Source: Cladobotryum mycophilum
Lineage: Eukaryota; Ascomycota; Sordariomycetes; Hypocreales; Hypocreaceae
DNA: 64,000 bases
Assembly: GCA_036429605.1 (NCBI GenBank)
Contig: CM071591.1
Span: 186,001 to 250,000, forward strand
Direction: 5' to 3'
Below are positions 11,855-24,511 of this stretch, in pieces. The position numbers and the translations under genes were made by a program. The notes under the pieces are model-generated. The model was not told where the DNA came from. It saw only the letters and a list, made by a program, of their open reading frames with translations, and ran no database searches. How positions within the stretch are numbered: position 1 is the stretch's first letter; each line of letters opens with the position of its first letter.

Positions 11855-13117
11855 ATTTATATTTATTATTTTATGTATATTTAAAATAAAAATTATAATT
11901 ATAGTATTTTTATTTTTTAATTTATATATTTTAACTTTAATTAAAAAGATTTTATTTTTTATTTAAACTTTTTATTTAATACTATTATTTATTTTATTTT
12001 TTAATATTATTTAAAAAATACTTTTAATAATAACTTATTATATTCTTTTTTATTTATATATTTTTTTAAATATAATCTTAAATTATTTTAGATTAATTAT
12101 ATATTATTTTATAAGTTAATTAGATTTAAAAATAATTATTATATTATTATTAAAAAGTTATTTTATAATTATTATATTATTTTAGTCTATAGTTTTATTC
12201 ATTATTAATTTAGTTTTTAATACTTTTATTATTTTTATTTTTAAAATAATATTATTTTTAATAATTAAAATTCTTTTTTTTAGTTTTAATAAAACTAGTT
12301 TTATAATATTAATAGTAAAAACTTAATATAGTTTTACTATAATTATTTATATTTAAAACTTTTAAAAGACTTTTATTATTCTTTTTATAGTTTTTTTTAT
12401 TATATAATATAATTCTTTTTTATTTATAATTATAATAATTTTAATAGTTTTCTTTAGTATTTATATTATTTTTTTATTAATAAAATTATAAATAATTATT
12501 TATATTTTATATATAATATTCTTTTAAAATATAACTAATAATCTTTATATATATATTTTTCTTATTATTATTTATTTTATTTTAAGATATTATTAATTTA
12601 TTATCCTTATAAATATATTTAATATTATTTAAAATTATAATAATTTATTAAATAAGAATTATAAATATATAATATCTTAAGTATTCTTTAGTAAATATAA
12701 CTTAAATTATTAATTTAATATTACTAATAAATGGAAATAACATTAAATAATAAATTAAGATGCTCTAATTATAGTATTAAACATTAATATAAAATAATAT
12801 TATTAATAATTAATGAAATATATAAAAAAATATAAACTAACATATATAATAATTAGGTTTATTATAATTTAAATAAATATAAGTTTTGTTCTAATAAAAA
12901 TAAACTAATCATTTTATAAATTAATTAAAATTATTTTAAGTATATTTAATTTTCTATCATATAATTAATTTAAGTTAACTTAACTTGAATTAATATCTTT
13001 TTAATTAGTTATTTTATTTAAGGTTTAGTTATATTTATACTTAACTAGCAATAAGTATAAGTATTACAATAGGTTTAACTTAGTATATAACGTAATCGTA
13101 GGGTCAGGTTATTATTT
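11855..13117 (-). mobile_element. Relic of a related LTR element (leader plus one LTR)
   Basis: An LTR-like block in minus orientation at about 12668-13117. It begins tataatatc and ends gggtcaggttatta, the reverse complement of the LTR start used by copy B. In the element's own sense about 55 bp after the LTR resemble the leader of copy B; after that the sequence (12600 down to 11855) no longer aligns. It is probably a truncated element or related subfamily into which copy B inserted. The outer boundary and target duplication are uncertain in such AT-rich sequence. Confidence 0.55.
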
Positions 13118-13272
13118 AAATAATTAAAACATTTTAAACATTTATTTAATTATTACAATAGTTTATTTGATTATTATTTAATAATAACTTAAAAATGTAT
13201 TTTTAAAAATTTATTTAATTTCTTTTAATTAAATAGTTAAAAAACTATTTATTAAATATAATATTTATAAAT

Positions 13273-13748
13273 TATAATATTCTAGGCGTTTCTTAACAAG
13301 AATAACCTAGATTATAATTAATATTAGTAATAGATTAGGGCAAGGTTAAGCAATGGGTTTAATATATTATAATTTAGGTATTAGGTTATTAATAATAAAT
13401 AATTATATTAATAACTAATTAAATATATAAGAAAAAATATAAATTAATATATATAATAATTAAATTTATTATAATTTAAATAAATATAAGGTTTTATTTT
13501 AATAACAATAAACTAATAATCTAATAGTTATAATAGATTAAGTTAATTTTATTTAAGTTATTATATATACTTAAATTAATTTTATTTAAATTATTAAATA
13601 TACTTAAGTTAATCTTGTTTAAGCTAATTATAATTAATTATATTGCCTAAGGTTTTATTATAGTTATGTTTTTAATTAATAGTTTGTATAAATATTATTA
13701 AAAGTGGGTCTAGTTCTATAAATAATATAAGTATATTAGGTTATTATA
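13273..13748 (-). repeat. 3' LTR of copy C
   Basis: 476 bp between the taaat duplication and the internal region. Keeps ctaggcgtttcttaacaaga-type sequence, matching the unmutated LTR end of copy B in reverse complement. Confidence 0.87.
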
Positions 13749-16700
13749 TATTATTTCTTTTCTTATAGTTTTATTTTTAAGATTTATTAGTTTTTATATA
13801 AATATTTCTTTTTTTTCTTTTTTTTTAAATTCTTTTTTTTTATAAGTTTTATTTTTTTTAGTTTTATAATATTAAAATAAATAATAAAAATAATTAATTT
13901 TGTTTAAAAAAAGATAAGTATTTAGAATCTTATAAGATTTATTATATTATTTAATGTTAAGATATGTTTTTTTTTTTATATTATTAATAAATAAAAGTAT
14001 ATTATTATTAAAGATAAGATTTATTATAAGATTTATATTAAAAGATATTATATTAAGTATAATATTAATAATAATAATATTTTTATTTATAAATAATCTT
14101 TTTTTTAATATATTTTAATATTTTCTAAATAATTATATTATTTATATTAAAAATAATTTTGTTTTTTAATATAAGGCTATAAAATAGGATTTTATTATTA
14201 TAATAGTTAAGTTATAGAAAATTAATAAATAAAAAAAGTTATTATATATTAAAATAATAAATATAGTTATATATAAGGTAAATACCTTTAATAAGTTAAA
14301 AAAGAAAAAATATTATAAAATGGAATCTACTTTTAGTATTTTTTTAATTAATTTTATAGTTAATTTTATAATTAACTTATTAGTTAGGTTTAATTAATAA
14401 TTATTTTTTATTAATTCTTTAAGCCTAGATTTTAATAGAATTATTATAAAATTATTTAAGAGTAGGCTAAATACTTAATAGATTTTTAAATATTTTTTAT
14501 TTTTATATAATTTTTTTATTTTATTAAATATTAATATTTTTTATTTTTATAATATATAATTAGAATTAATTTAATTTTATATTTTCTTTTATTAAAAATA
14601 CTTTTATAAAATTATAAATAATTTCTTTAATATTTTTATTAATTAATATTCTTTTAAATAAAAAAATATAAAAAATTAAATATATTTATATTTCTTTTAA
14701 TAATAAAAGTTTATAATTAATATTTAAAATAATTCTTTTAATTAAATAAGATTTTAGTTTTTTAAAATTTAGTTTATTATTTAATTATATTATTTTAATA
14801 TTTATATTTTTTTTATTTAATATATAATAAAATAAATAAATTATATTTTTTTTTAAAATTTTTTTTTTAATCTATCTTTATTTATATATTTTCTTATTCT
14901 TTTATAAACTAATATAAATTATACTTTTATTATTTAATATAAGTTTTTTATTTTATTTGTTTTAATTATAGTTTTATTTATAATTATCCTGTTTTTAAGT
15001 AATTTATATATTTTTAGATTATAGTTAAAATTAGTATATATAAAACTTAAACTTATAAATTTTAATATATTAATATTATAAATAATTTATATTAATAATA
15101 ATAGTTTTATTTAATTAATTTATTTAAAATTAATATAATAGTATAAGTATCTTTTAATAATCTAATTAATGTATTTAGTTTATTTATTAGTTTATAAATA
15201 ATAAGTTATATTAAGCTTATAATTAATACTTAATTATTTAATTAATTTTTATTAGAATTTAAATATAAAAATTAAATTTCTAATCTAAGATAATTTTTTT
15301 AAATAAAGAATAAATATTTATAATTATATATAAAAATATATATATAAATTTTTTTATATTTATAAATTCTTAGTATAATAAAAAATAAGCTTATTTTATA
15401 AGTTTATTAATAATTATAAGAATATTATTATATTTAATTTTTATAATAGGTTTAATTAATATAAATAGTTTTATAATAAAATCTAATATAATTATTTTTT
15501 ATAATTTCTAAAATATTAATAATAATTAAATTTATTTATATAGTTTATATTGTAAGACTTTTATTTAATTATATATAATATATATTAAAATAATCTTTTA
15601 AATATATTATTTTATTTTATAAAATCTAAAATTTTATTTAATTTATTTAAGTATTTTTTATATTTCTTTATATTTATATAAAAAATATTAATAAACTTTT
15701 TAATAAAGTTTTTTTAAAATTCTAAAAAGGTTTAAATTTTATTTTTATATTATTATAGATTCTTATTATTTATAATAAGTTTTTTAAAATTTTTCTTTTT
15801 TTTTTAAATTTTATAATATTTTTTAATATAATAAATTTAAGTATTATTATTTTTAATTTAAAATATAATATTTAATATATATTATATATAATATTTTTTT
15901 AAAATAATATTTAGGATTTATTCTATTATAATTATTTTATTTTAATTATAATTTATTTATTTATTTAAAACATTAATTCTATTATTCTTGAATTTTTTTT
16001 AATAAATAAAAATATAATTAAATTTTAATAAATATTTAATATATTTAATTTAATATTTATTTAATTATTAAATTAAAATAAAATAAAAAATATTATTATA
16101 ATTTATATAAACTTTAATTTAATATTTATTTTTAAAAAAATAATATTTTTATTTTTTAAAAATTAAAATAATTATTAAAAAATCTTTATTATAAATAAAA
16201 TAATTTAATTTAATATTATATAAAGTTTATAAATAAAATATAATTAATTATAATTTATTATTTTTATTTTATTATTTAAATTAAATTTTTAATCTAAAAT
16301 TAAAAAAGTTTATTTTAAGTTTTATTCTTTTTTTAAATTAAATATTATAAATATTAGATTTTTTATAATTAAAGTCTTAATTCATTTAAAAACTTATTAT
16401 ATTTTTTTTATTTATTTAAATATTTAATCTTTTTTAATTAATTTATAAAATAAATATATAATTTTATTATAGTTTTTTATAAAATATTAATAATAATTAA
16501 TAAAACCTAAAAAACTTTAAACTTTTTTAATAATATTTAACTTAAACTAATTTTATATTATTTTAATTTTAATAAAATTTATATATATTTTATTTAATAT
16601 AATAATATATTTAAAAAAAAATTTATTAAATATAAAATTTATATTTTTTTAGTTTAATTAAGAGTCTTTTTTTTTAAAGTTTAATAAATACTTAATATAT

Positions 16701-19677
16701 ATATTATTTAAACTTTTTAAGTATATCTAAAAAAATTAAAATATTATTAAAATAAACTATTATAAAAATATTAAAGTATTCCTTAAGTATATTATTAATT
16801 ATTTTTTAAAATATTATAAAAATATTTATTAATTTAAGAAATATAATAAAATATTTAAATAATTTAAACTTAATATAAAAAACTATTATTTATTTTTTCT
16901 TTTTTATATAAATAAAATTATATATTTTTTTTAAATTAAATATAATAAATTATTTTTTATTTTAAAAATAATTTTATAATTTTATAATAAAAAATAATAA
17001 AATATAGTTTTTAAATATAATTTTATTAAATTATTAATAATCTATAATTAATTATAGTTTTTTATTTTTTTTAAAATAAATATTATAAGATATTTTATTT
17101 TTAATATTAATAATTTAATAAAACCTTTAATTAATATTTTATTAATTTATTTTTAAAGTATTATAAGTTTTTTTTTATTAAGGTTATAAATCTTATACAA
17201 TATAAGGTTAGTTTTATTTTTTAAAATAATCTTATAATTCTATTAATTATATTCTAATAATCTTATATTAAAAGTTTTTTAGAATAGTTTTTTATAATAT
17301 TTATATTTATTAAAGATATTTTTAAGCTTTTTAATAAAAGTTTTTTTTTCTTATCTAAGGATAGTTTTTTTTTTAAAAAGTTTATTAAGTTTTTTAAATA
17401 TCTTTTATAAAAAAATAATAATTTTATAAATTTTTTATTTTTAATTTTCTTTTTATATAAATTTTATTTCTTTTAATAATTAATTAAATAAGGTATTTTA
17501 TGTTTTTGTTTTTATTATTTTACTTAAAGGTTTTTTTTTAAAATCTATTATTTTATTATTAAATTTTTATAAAATCTTATATTTTATATTTATTTTTAAC
17601 TAAAACCTTTATTTTTATTTTAATAAAATTAACTAATTTTTTAATTAATAAAAAAATTATTATTTTATAATTAAGGATATTTTAAAATTATATTATATTT
17701 ATTAAGATTTATTAAATTATAAAAAATAAGTTTTTTATACTTTTAAATTTTAATAAAAAAATAATTAATTTTTATATTAATTTATTTTTTATTATAAAAA
17801 AAAGTTTTCTATTTAATATAATAAAATAAATATAATTTATATTTTAATTTCTTTTTTAAAATAATTATAAATAATTTATAGTTTTAAAAAATATATAATT
17901 ATCTATTATTTTATTATTTACTAATATAATAAAATAATATCTTTTAATTTATAGTTTTATTATTAAATAAAACTATTTATAATAGCTTCTATTTATAGAG
18001 TTAAAAGATTTTATTTAATAATTATTTTATAGCTTTTTTATAAATAATTAATTTTATTTTTTACTTTTAAATTATAGATTTTATAAATTATTATATTATT
18101 TTTAATATCTAATATATTTTATAGTTTATATTATTTTTATTAATCTCTTAGGTTTTTTTTATAAGTTTAAAAGTTAAAGTTTTATTTAAATAATTCTTAG
18201 GTAATTTTTATAATAAGTTATTTTTATATAATTATTATTAATTTAAATATTTATTAGTATTAATCTATAAACTTAACTTTTTAATATTTTTTATATATAA
18301 GTTTAATATAATTTTAATAATATATATTTTAATAATTAATTTATAAAAATATATTATATTATAAATTATTTTAGTATTTTAAGATTTTTTTTATTATAGA
18401 TTTTTTTAAATAAATAAACTATTAATATTATTAATAAAGGTTTTTTAATTAATAATTATTTTTATAAAGTATTATATTTATATTAGTAATTAGTTTATAA
18501 ATATTAAATAATATTATTAAATTTTTTTTAATAAATTTTATTAATTTTCTTTTTATTATATGTTTATTTAAATATATTAATTTATTAAAAAAACTTTAAA
18601 TATTAATTTATATTATTTTTTAAACTTTAATAAATTAAATATTTATTTTTAAAATATATTATTTAATTTATTAAAATATAATTTATAATTAATTATTATT
18701 TAATAATAATATTAACTTATTTCTTTTTTCTAGCTTAAAAGCTAGCTTTTATATATATATTTTTTTATTTTTTTTAAAAGATTTATAATTCTTAAAAAAA
18801 TATTTTATTTTACTATAATTATAATATCTTTTTTCTTTTTTTTTAGATTATATTAAAGTCTATTTAACCTAATTTACTATTATTATTTTTAATAATATAA
18901 TTATTTTTAAATTTTTAATAAGCTTTATTTTTTTATTTTTATTTATAATAAATATATTATTAATTATTAATTTTAATAATTATTTTAATATATTTTATAA
19001 AAATATTTAATAAGTTTTTTTAAAAAGTTTATTTTTAATATTCTTTTTTAATCTTTAATAAAATTAGTATATTAATAACTTATTATTTTAATTAAATTTT
19101 AAAACAATTTATTTAAATATAATAATATAATCTAAGACTAATTCTTTTTAATAAAGATTTTAAAATAATAATTTTTTTTATTAATAGTTTTAAATATTTT
19201 TTTAAGTTTTTTAATAAATTTATTAAAGTCTTTAAAATTTTATTTTATTTATTTATTTTTTTATTTTTTAAGTTATTATAATAGTTTCTTATAATAAACT
19301 TAAACTATTCTTTAATAAGTCTTTTTATATAAATATATATATAAACTACTCTTATATAATCTTTTTCAAGGCATTAAAAATAATAATTATAGTAAGTTTT
19401 TAAGTTTATAATAAAAGCCTAAAAAGATATTATTTTAGGTTTTCTAAAAAACAATCTTAGGTTTTTTAATCTAAAAATTCTTTTAATATTTTTTTTATTT
19501 TTTATTTATTTTTCTTTTAAATTATTAATTTATAATTAAAAAAAAACTTTTAATTTTATTAAATAATATAATTAATTATATTAAAATCAATATTTAAAAT
19601 AATAATTATTTTTTATTAATTATAATATTTAATATTATTTAAAGTTATAATAATTTATTAAATAAAAATTATTAATA

Positions 19678-20150
19678 TATAATATTTTAAGTATTTTTTA
19701 ATAAAAATAATTTAAATTATAATTAATATTAATAATAAATTAAAATTAAATTAAATAATAGATTTAATATATTATAATTTAAGTATTAAATTATTAATAA
19801 TAAATAATTATATTAATAATTAATTAAATATATAAAAAATATAAATTAATATATATAATAATTAAATTTATTATAATTTAAATAAATATAAGGTTTTATT
19901 TTAATAGGAATAAATTAATAATTTAATAATTATAATAGATTAAGTCAATCCTATTTAAGCTATTATATATACTTAAATTAATCTTATTTAAACTATTAAA
20001 TATATTTAAGTTAATTTTATTTAAGCTAATTATAATTAATTATATTACCTAAGGTTTTATTATAGTTATATTTCTAATTAATAGCTTACATAAATATCAT
20101 TAAAAGTGGGTCTAGTTCTATAGATAACATAAGTGCATCGGGTCGTTATA
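19678..20150 (-). repeat. 5' LTR of copy C
   Basis: 473 bp, ending ggtcgttata (reverse complement of the LTR start) next to taaat at 20151-20155. Its outer ~80 bp (20060-20150) are the least RIPped part of the element. Confidence 0.87.
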
Positions 20151-20155
20151 TAAAT

Positions 20156-20848
20156 TTATTAATATTATTTATTTTTAAACAAAATTATTAATATTTTAAA
20201 ACAATTATTAATTTTATTAAATTCTTTGTTTTTTTTTATATTTTAAAATATATAAAAATATAAATAACTTAGACCTTTTAAGGATTAGTATTATAGTTAC
20301 ATTATAGTTTTACTCGTGGAGAGTTATAACAGAGGTTTTTATTCTTAATAGCTAGTTAAAAGGAGGTGTATAGATCCGTAAGGCAAAGCTTCATTCTAAA
20401 GGGAATAAATCCAAAGGTAAGGGTATTGTAGATGTAGGAGGGAAGCTTGCACTAATACTAAGAAGTAACGAGCTGTTATTAAAAACAAGGAGGCGATTCC
20501 AGCCCAATGCATGAATTGACTAAATTTTAAGTCATGATTAAGCCGCTGGGGGCGGTATGGCTTTATAGACAAGCAGCAAAAAATAGAAGACATTGTCCAG
20601 CTTGAGAAGATGGCTTGATCATTATATTCAGGCAATGTTCAGATGAAATTGAGTAGAATAAGTCCTTTCTTGATAACAAAGCGTTGCAGAGAGATAGATG
20701 TACTACAATAACGTCGTTGCATAGGCTCAGGGAGTGGACAGAGTGAATGAGGTTTGCCATATCGGATCCGTTGGATAGACTAACATCATGAGTATTGACG
20801 ATATATTCAATAGTAAAATGCCGCTTGTAAGTCGATCCGATCATCGGT
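20156..20848. other. Edge of AT island, no gene supported
   Basis: AT-rich to about 20340, then normal composition. On the minus strand 20563-20844 is open for 93 codons without recognisable domains, overlapping another open stretch at 20396-20635. Neither could be assigned. They may be pieces of a decayed gene. Confidence 0.4.
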
Positions 20849-21137
20849 ACGCTACTGTAGCAATGATGATAGCAGGCCGCATAAGAAGTATAAACCTGAT
20901 GACGGCCAACTGCCCCCCAAAGTACGCAAGCTGCGACGCACGGCGTGGCTGCTAACAGACCATGAACTACCCAAGGACGATGCCATCGACCTCGAGCACC
21001 CCGATACCATGAATTCGCTATCGCATCCCTCGCGCAAGCGCTGTCATTTCCTTACAGAGATCATACAAGTTGACCTATTCATATCAAGGCCAAGTTCGAA
21101 GGACAAATGCCGCATCATAATCACCATTCCTAGTTGA
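20849..21137 (+). pseudogene. Unrecognised coding-like fragment
   Basis: A plus-strand frame stays open from about 20819 to a stop at 21135-21137 and reads as a lysine/arginine-rich, plausibly real protein segment (for example ...PDDGQLPPKVRKLRRTAW...), with no suitable ATG near its start. It could be one exon of a decayed gene. The family is not recognised. The frame next to it on the minus strand looks less protein-like. Confidence 0.3.
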
Positions 21138-21169
21138 CATTGCGTCCTAGTATTCGGATAAATGAAGCT

Positions 21170-21412
21170 TTAGACGTTGTCTCTCCTCACAAATTAGCCC
21201 AGACAGTACATATTGAATGTCGGGAATATTCTCACATAGCAACCTAGCTACTAGCCCGATCCCTTCTGGCCAGTATTCTTATGCACCGCGAAAGATAGCG
21301 GTGTCCGACCATCTACACCATCCTTCAACTCAATAATAGCGCCATTTCAAGCAGCATCGTGGCCTGCAGATCAGCGCCTCTCTCGATCAGCAGCTTCCCA
21401 AACGTCTTGGAT
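21170..21412 (-). pseudogene. Decayed ankyrin-repeat gene fragment
   Basis: Minus strand: KLLIERGADLQA (an ankyrin-repeat signature), a frame change and a stop, then IIELKDGVDGRTPLSFAVHK, a second repeat with the typical DGRTPL turn. A stop then interrupts the reading, and a further open segment follows to about 21170. At least one frameshift and two stops lie within about 240 bp. Neither a start nor an end of the original gene can be seen. Ankyrin proteins are common in fungal accessory DNA. Confidence 0.6.
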
Positions 21413-22289
21413 ATGGGTGTTCATACAGAAACTAAACGGGCAGCATCTAAGACACTTGCTAGTCTATGTCGATGAAATTGAGACGACAGCTGGTGTTATA
21501 GATTAGCAAGACTTCTATTTGTGAAACCTCTCTGATATGATGAAAAGGTTCTTCTTTAGAGGCATTTTCCCGGTGTGTCGAGTGCACCAGCCCCTTCAAT
21601 CTCGGCTCTAGGGTAGGACTGCAGACGGGTGTCTAAATTTGACCACTCGTACAATCGTCTTATCCGTCATCAAAACCAACCATCTCGTACACCACACGAG
21701 TTCAACTTGAATAGTGATATTGACTGATATGATACCCGTGTACCTTCTTATTACTGACCTGGGATCTGAGGGGTGTATTCTACCTGGCCGTGGACATTAT
21801 TCATTTTTGTCTTCTTTTACATCTTTGCTATCTGCCCCATAATTTCCATCAAATGACTAATAACACGATGTTACCTTGAATCGTCATAGTCGTCGTCGTC
21901 GACAGTATTCCGCTATTACACAAGCGGTCCAAGTTCCGGGATTTATCTAGTGCCTTGTTGGGCATATCTTCATCGTTGGGCCCGCTGGTCGGTGGTGTAC
22001 AAATGCTAGACTGAGATGACCTTTTTACATGAATCTTCCTCACTCTACTTGTGCCTGACCACCCCAACACGATAACACGCCTTGCAATAGCCTGTGGGTT
22101 TCACGCCCAGAGCCAGCCATTCACAGTGCATTTTTGTGTTTTCCTGTCGCAGGCCGGCGAAACTAACCCGTATCCAGTGGAGCGAGCAATGTATCATTGT
22201 CTTACTTTTGATCGCCTTTGCTTTCCTCCAAGTCCGGAAACCCGAGCAGGCCACCATGCCACGGTGAATCTTTATCTAGTGTGCCATCG
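21413..22289. other. Intergenic, no gene supported
   Basis: Several overlapping open stretches on both strands (for instance 22051-22503 plus and 22045-22257 minus), none with a recognisable motif or splice-consistent structure. It may include the decayed 5' part of the MFS relic that follows. Confidence 0.4.
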
Positions 22290-22600
22290 CCTCTGGCTTC
22301 TGAATGAGCTCTCGCTGCAACTACTCTCGGGGTCCGCACCACGGCCGGCTTCTCCTGCCAAGCATCCATCACGGCAGCGCAAACTGTACTACCAGGCGAT
22401 GGCATGGCGATCGGTGCCGTCGCTCATGTTCTCTTCGATTGCGTCAGTTAGAATATGCTCAACAACGATCTATCGTCCCGCCAACATCATGCACGTTAGT
22501 TGACTTGGAACAGAGGCGCGCCACTGAGGGTCCTCAACCATATTTCCATTTATTTATTACAAGATGACCTTGAAGACATGTCACAATTCGCCGCGCGTAT
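22290..22600 (+). pseudogene. Decayed MFS (DHA14-like) transporter fragment
   Basis: The frame from 22308 reads ALAATTLGVRTTAG, then ASITAAQTVLPGDGMAIGAV, then HVLFDCVS, a stop at 22449-22451, and resumes in frame with NMLNNDL. This follows the C-terminal transmembrane block of DHA14 drug/toxin efflux pumps, where an x-A-A-Q-T-V-L segment, a P-I/A-I-G segment and a final V-A-Q-N-x-L are conserved (recalled family pattern, not a search). An in-frame stop also lies just upstream (22305-22307). Only this end of the gene is legible. Confidence 0.5.
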
Positions 22601-22909
22601 GATAATTCTAGCTCGGTCTCATCAGGGATACCTGAGGTAACGCTGCAGACACCACCGGAGGCACTACGCGCACGGCCTCCCGAATCGAGGATAACAACTG
22701 AGCCCGATAAAGCAGGCGCATGTACTTGTAGATGGGCTACGTAGGCCGTGTCTTAGAGATGAGGACAAAAGGAAATATGTAAAACATTAGTGTAGCATTA
22801 ATACTAGTTCTCCCTGTGTCTTTTAATGAAATAACGACCTAACTTTTCATCTCTGAGACTCCAAGGTCCAAATTTCCTACCGCCGTTCTAGCACAAAGCT
22901 AGAAACACG
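22601..22909. other. Intergenic, upstream of the secreted hydrolase
   Basis: No ORF or element recognised. Presumably holds the promoter of the gene starting at 22910. Confidence 0.4.
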
Positions 22910-24264
22910 GTGGCCACTATTCATAAGATGCTACGCGTAGCTATTCTTTACCTGTTTACAAACGCCGCGATAGCTACTGCTATTGCTAGATCGTGGTGCA
23001 CTGCTGGTTCGCGACCGAGTGTGCCTCAAAGTGCTACTTGTGTTTGTGGCAATCCCAGTCAGATTATCCAGACGTGGGATGCTTCCACTCTCATGTCAAA
23101 AGGTTTAAATAATGAAGGCGAGGTTTGTTGAATGAGCTGTTCCGTTTATAGATCAGTGAGGCTAATCATGAGTCTTACGCTTGCGCTGCGCAGAACCACG
23201 GCAAGCTGGATCTCCCCACAGGCTCTGTTCTCAACTCGATCAAAGTGTGCGAGAGCGGCAGCGAAGAGATTGCTGCCTTCTGGACCGAGAATCCTCATAA
23301 TGAAGAGATTACACACGCGTTCATTGTGATCCACGGGAAGCAACGAGATGGATTCGACTACTGGACGACGATGAACGGGTCCATCGCAGATGCAATTAGA
23401 GACAACTTCCCAGGCGTGCCCTCCAAGGTCGTCGTGGTCGCACCACAGTTCTTTTCAACCAACTATAACTCAGGTCAATATACCGAGAATCAGCTAGCGT
23501 GGGGTGATGTAAACGCCTGGCAGGCCGGAGTCGCAGCGACGCACCCTCCCGGCACGAGACTGAGTTCCATTGATGCCCTGGATGCCCTGGTGGGAGAGTT
23601 TGCCGACCAGATCAAATACCCAAAAATCACCAATGTAACCGTTGTTGGCCACGGCGGTGGTGGTCAGCTCACGCAGCGTTACGCTGCCGTTGGCGCTGAA
23701 CCGCCCTCACACATTCACGTCCGCTACATCCACGGGGACCCATCGTCAAATGCTTACTTCACTACCGATCGGCCCACTGTCTCGGGACAAGAGCTGCCTT
23801 CCAAGATCTCATGTGAATGGTACAACACCTGGCGCTACGGTTTCGCAAATTTTACCGGCACTTCAGACGGTCTCAAATCACCCCAAGATTACTTCAGACA
23901 ATACATCACCCGGGACGTCGTCTCTATCGTCGGTTACAAGGACGTAACCAATACCGGTGACGAATATTGCATGGCCATTATTCAGGGCGGCCACAAGAGA
24001 CGCGATCGAAATCTTATATGGTACCGCTACGTCAATACCCTGGCACGAACTCGTGAGAGTCTTGATGGGTTTCCTGGAAGCTTTGATGCTCTTCCAGATT
24101 GGAGCAACACATCAAACAACACTATCAGCTTACGTTTGACTGTTGCAAAGAATGCCACCCACAATCCCGACAAGCTGTTCAAAAGCAAGGAGGGGCGTTC
24201 TGTCTTATTCAGCCATTATAACGTTGATGAAGGATGGAGGCCCAATCGTTCGAATAATACTTGA
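22910..24264 (+). CDS. Secreted alpha/beta-hydrolase-like protein lacking nucleophile Ser
   Basis: Two exons, 22910-23122 and 23194-24264; intron 23123-23193 has donor gtttgt, branch gctaatc and acceptor gcgcag, phase 0. Product is 427 residues from the first ATG; a second ATG at 22928 starts directly with the hydrophobic signal (MLRVAILYLFTNAAIATAIA). The mature part has the alpha/beta-hydrolase layout: AFIVIHGKQRDG (oxyanion strand), then VTVVGHGGGGQ at about residues 220-229, where G-H-S-x-G-G is expected. Residue 225 is Gly (ggc), one base from Ser (agc). The acid may be Asp in VGYKDVTNTGDEY, and several histidines could complete a triad. Potential N-glycosylation sites (NFT, NTS, NNT) suit secretion. 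Either catalytically dead, a pseudo-enzyme or decaying; the frame itself is intact. Confidence 0.75.
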
Positions 24265-24511
24265 TGGCTTTCTAGGTAGTAGAGGGCATGTTCATCTCCA
24301 ATAATGCCATGGTAATTAGGGCAAATGAATCACTAAAGAGTCGTATTGAACTGTAGACTTGCCAGATGAGAAAGCTTCAATCACTTAGTTATATGAACGT
24401 GTATCAGTATTTATGTAAATTATCATCAGCATCAGCAGAGGCTTTTATATGGTTCCCCTAGTGTACAATGAGTGTCATTATTTCCCATCAAAGACTATCA
24501 ACTATGTTGAA

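Larger units (their letters stand above)
1..20150. repeat. RIP-mutated, AT-rich transposon island
   Basis: Almost the whole stretch is A/T, apart from the Fot1-like element at 2283-4166 and patches of copy B. No open reading frame of normal fungal composition survives outside the Fot1-like element. Recognisable retroelement codons are changed in the RIP manner: Cys TGT has become TAT in the gag zinc knuckle, and Asp GAC has become AAT at the reverse-transcriptase active site. Copies of one retrotransposon family lie in both orientations. Such islands in ascomycetes are usually constitutive heterochromatin (pericentromeric, subtelomeric or interstitial); which applies here cannot be told from this window. 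Confidence 0.93.
13273..20150 (-). mobile_element. Ty3/gypsy chromovirus copy C, full length, RIP-saturated
   Basis: A complete element in minus orientation. LTRs are 13273-13748 (its 3' LTR) and 19678-20150 (its 5' LTR); the 5-bp duplication taaat lies at 13268-13272 and 20151-20155. Reverse-strand landmarks match copy B in order: gag zinc-knuckle remnant near 18795-18830 and reverse-transcriptase palm near 16735-16815 (YFNN at the active site). It is more heavily mutated than B; no ORF survives. Its LTR and 3' region match copy A. Confidence 0.9.

Noticed and set aside
1..20150. Possibility of a mitochondrial or bacterial AT-rich insert
   Set aside because: LTRs, 5-bp duplications and gypsy domain order in both orientations show it is mutated nuclear retroelement DNA.
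22051..22503. 150-codon plus-strand ORF
   Set aside because: Overlaps the MFS-like reading frame, has no motif, and three frames are open here at once; it looks like chance.
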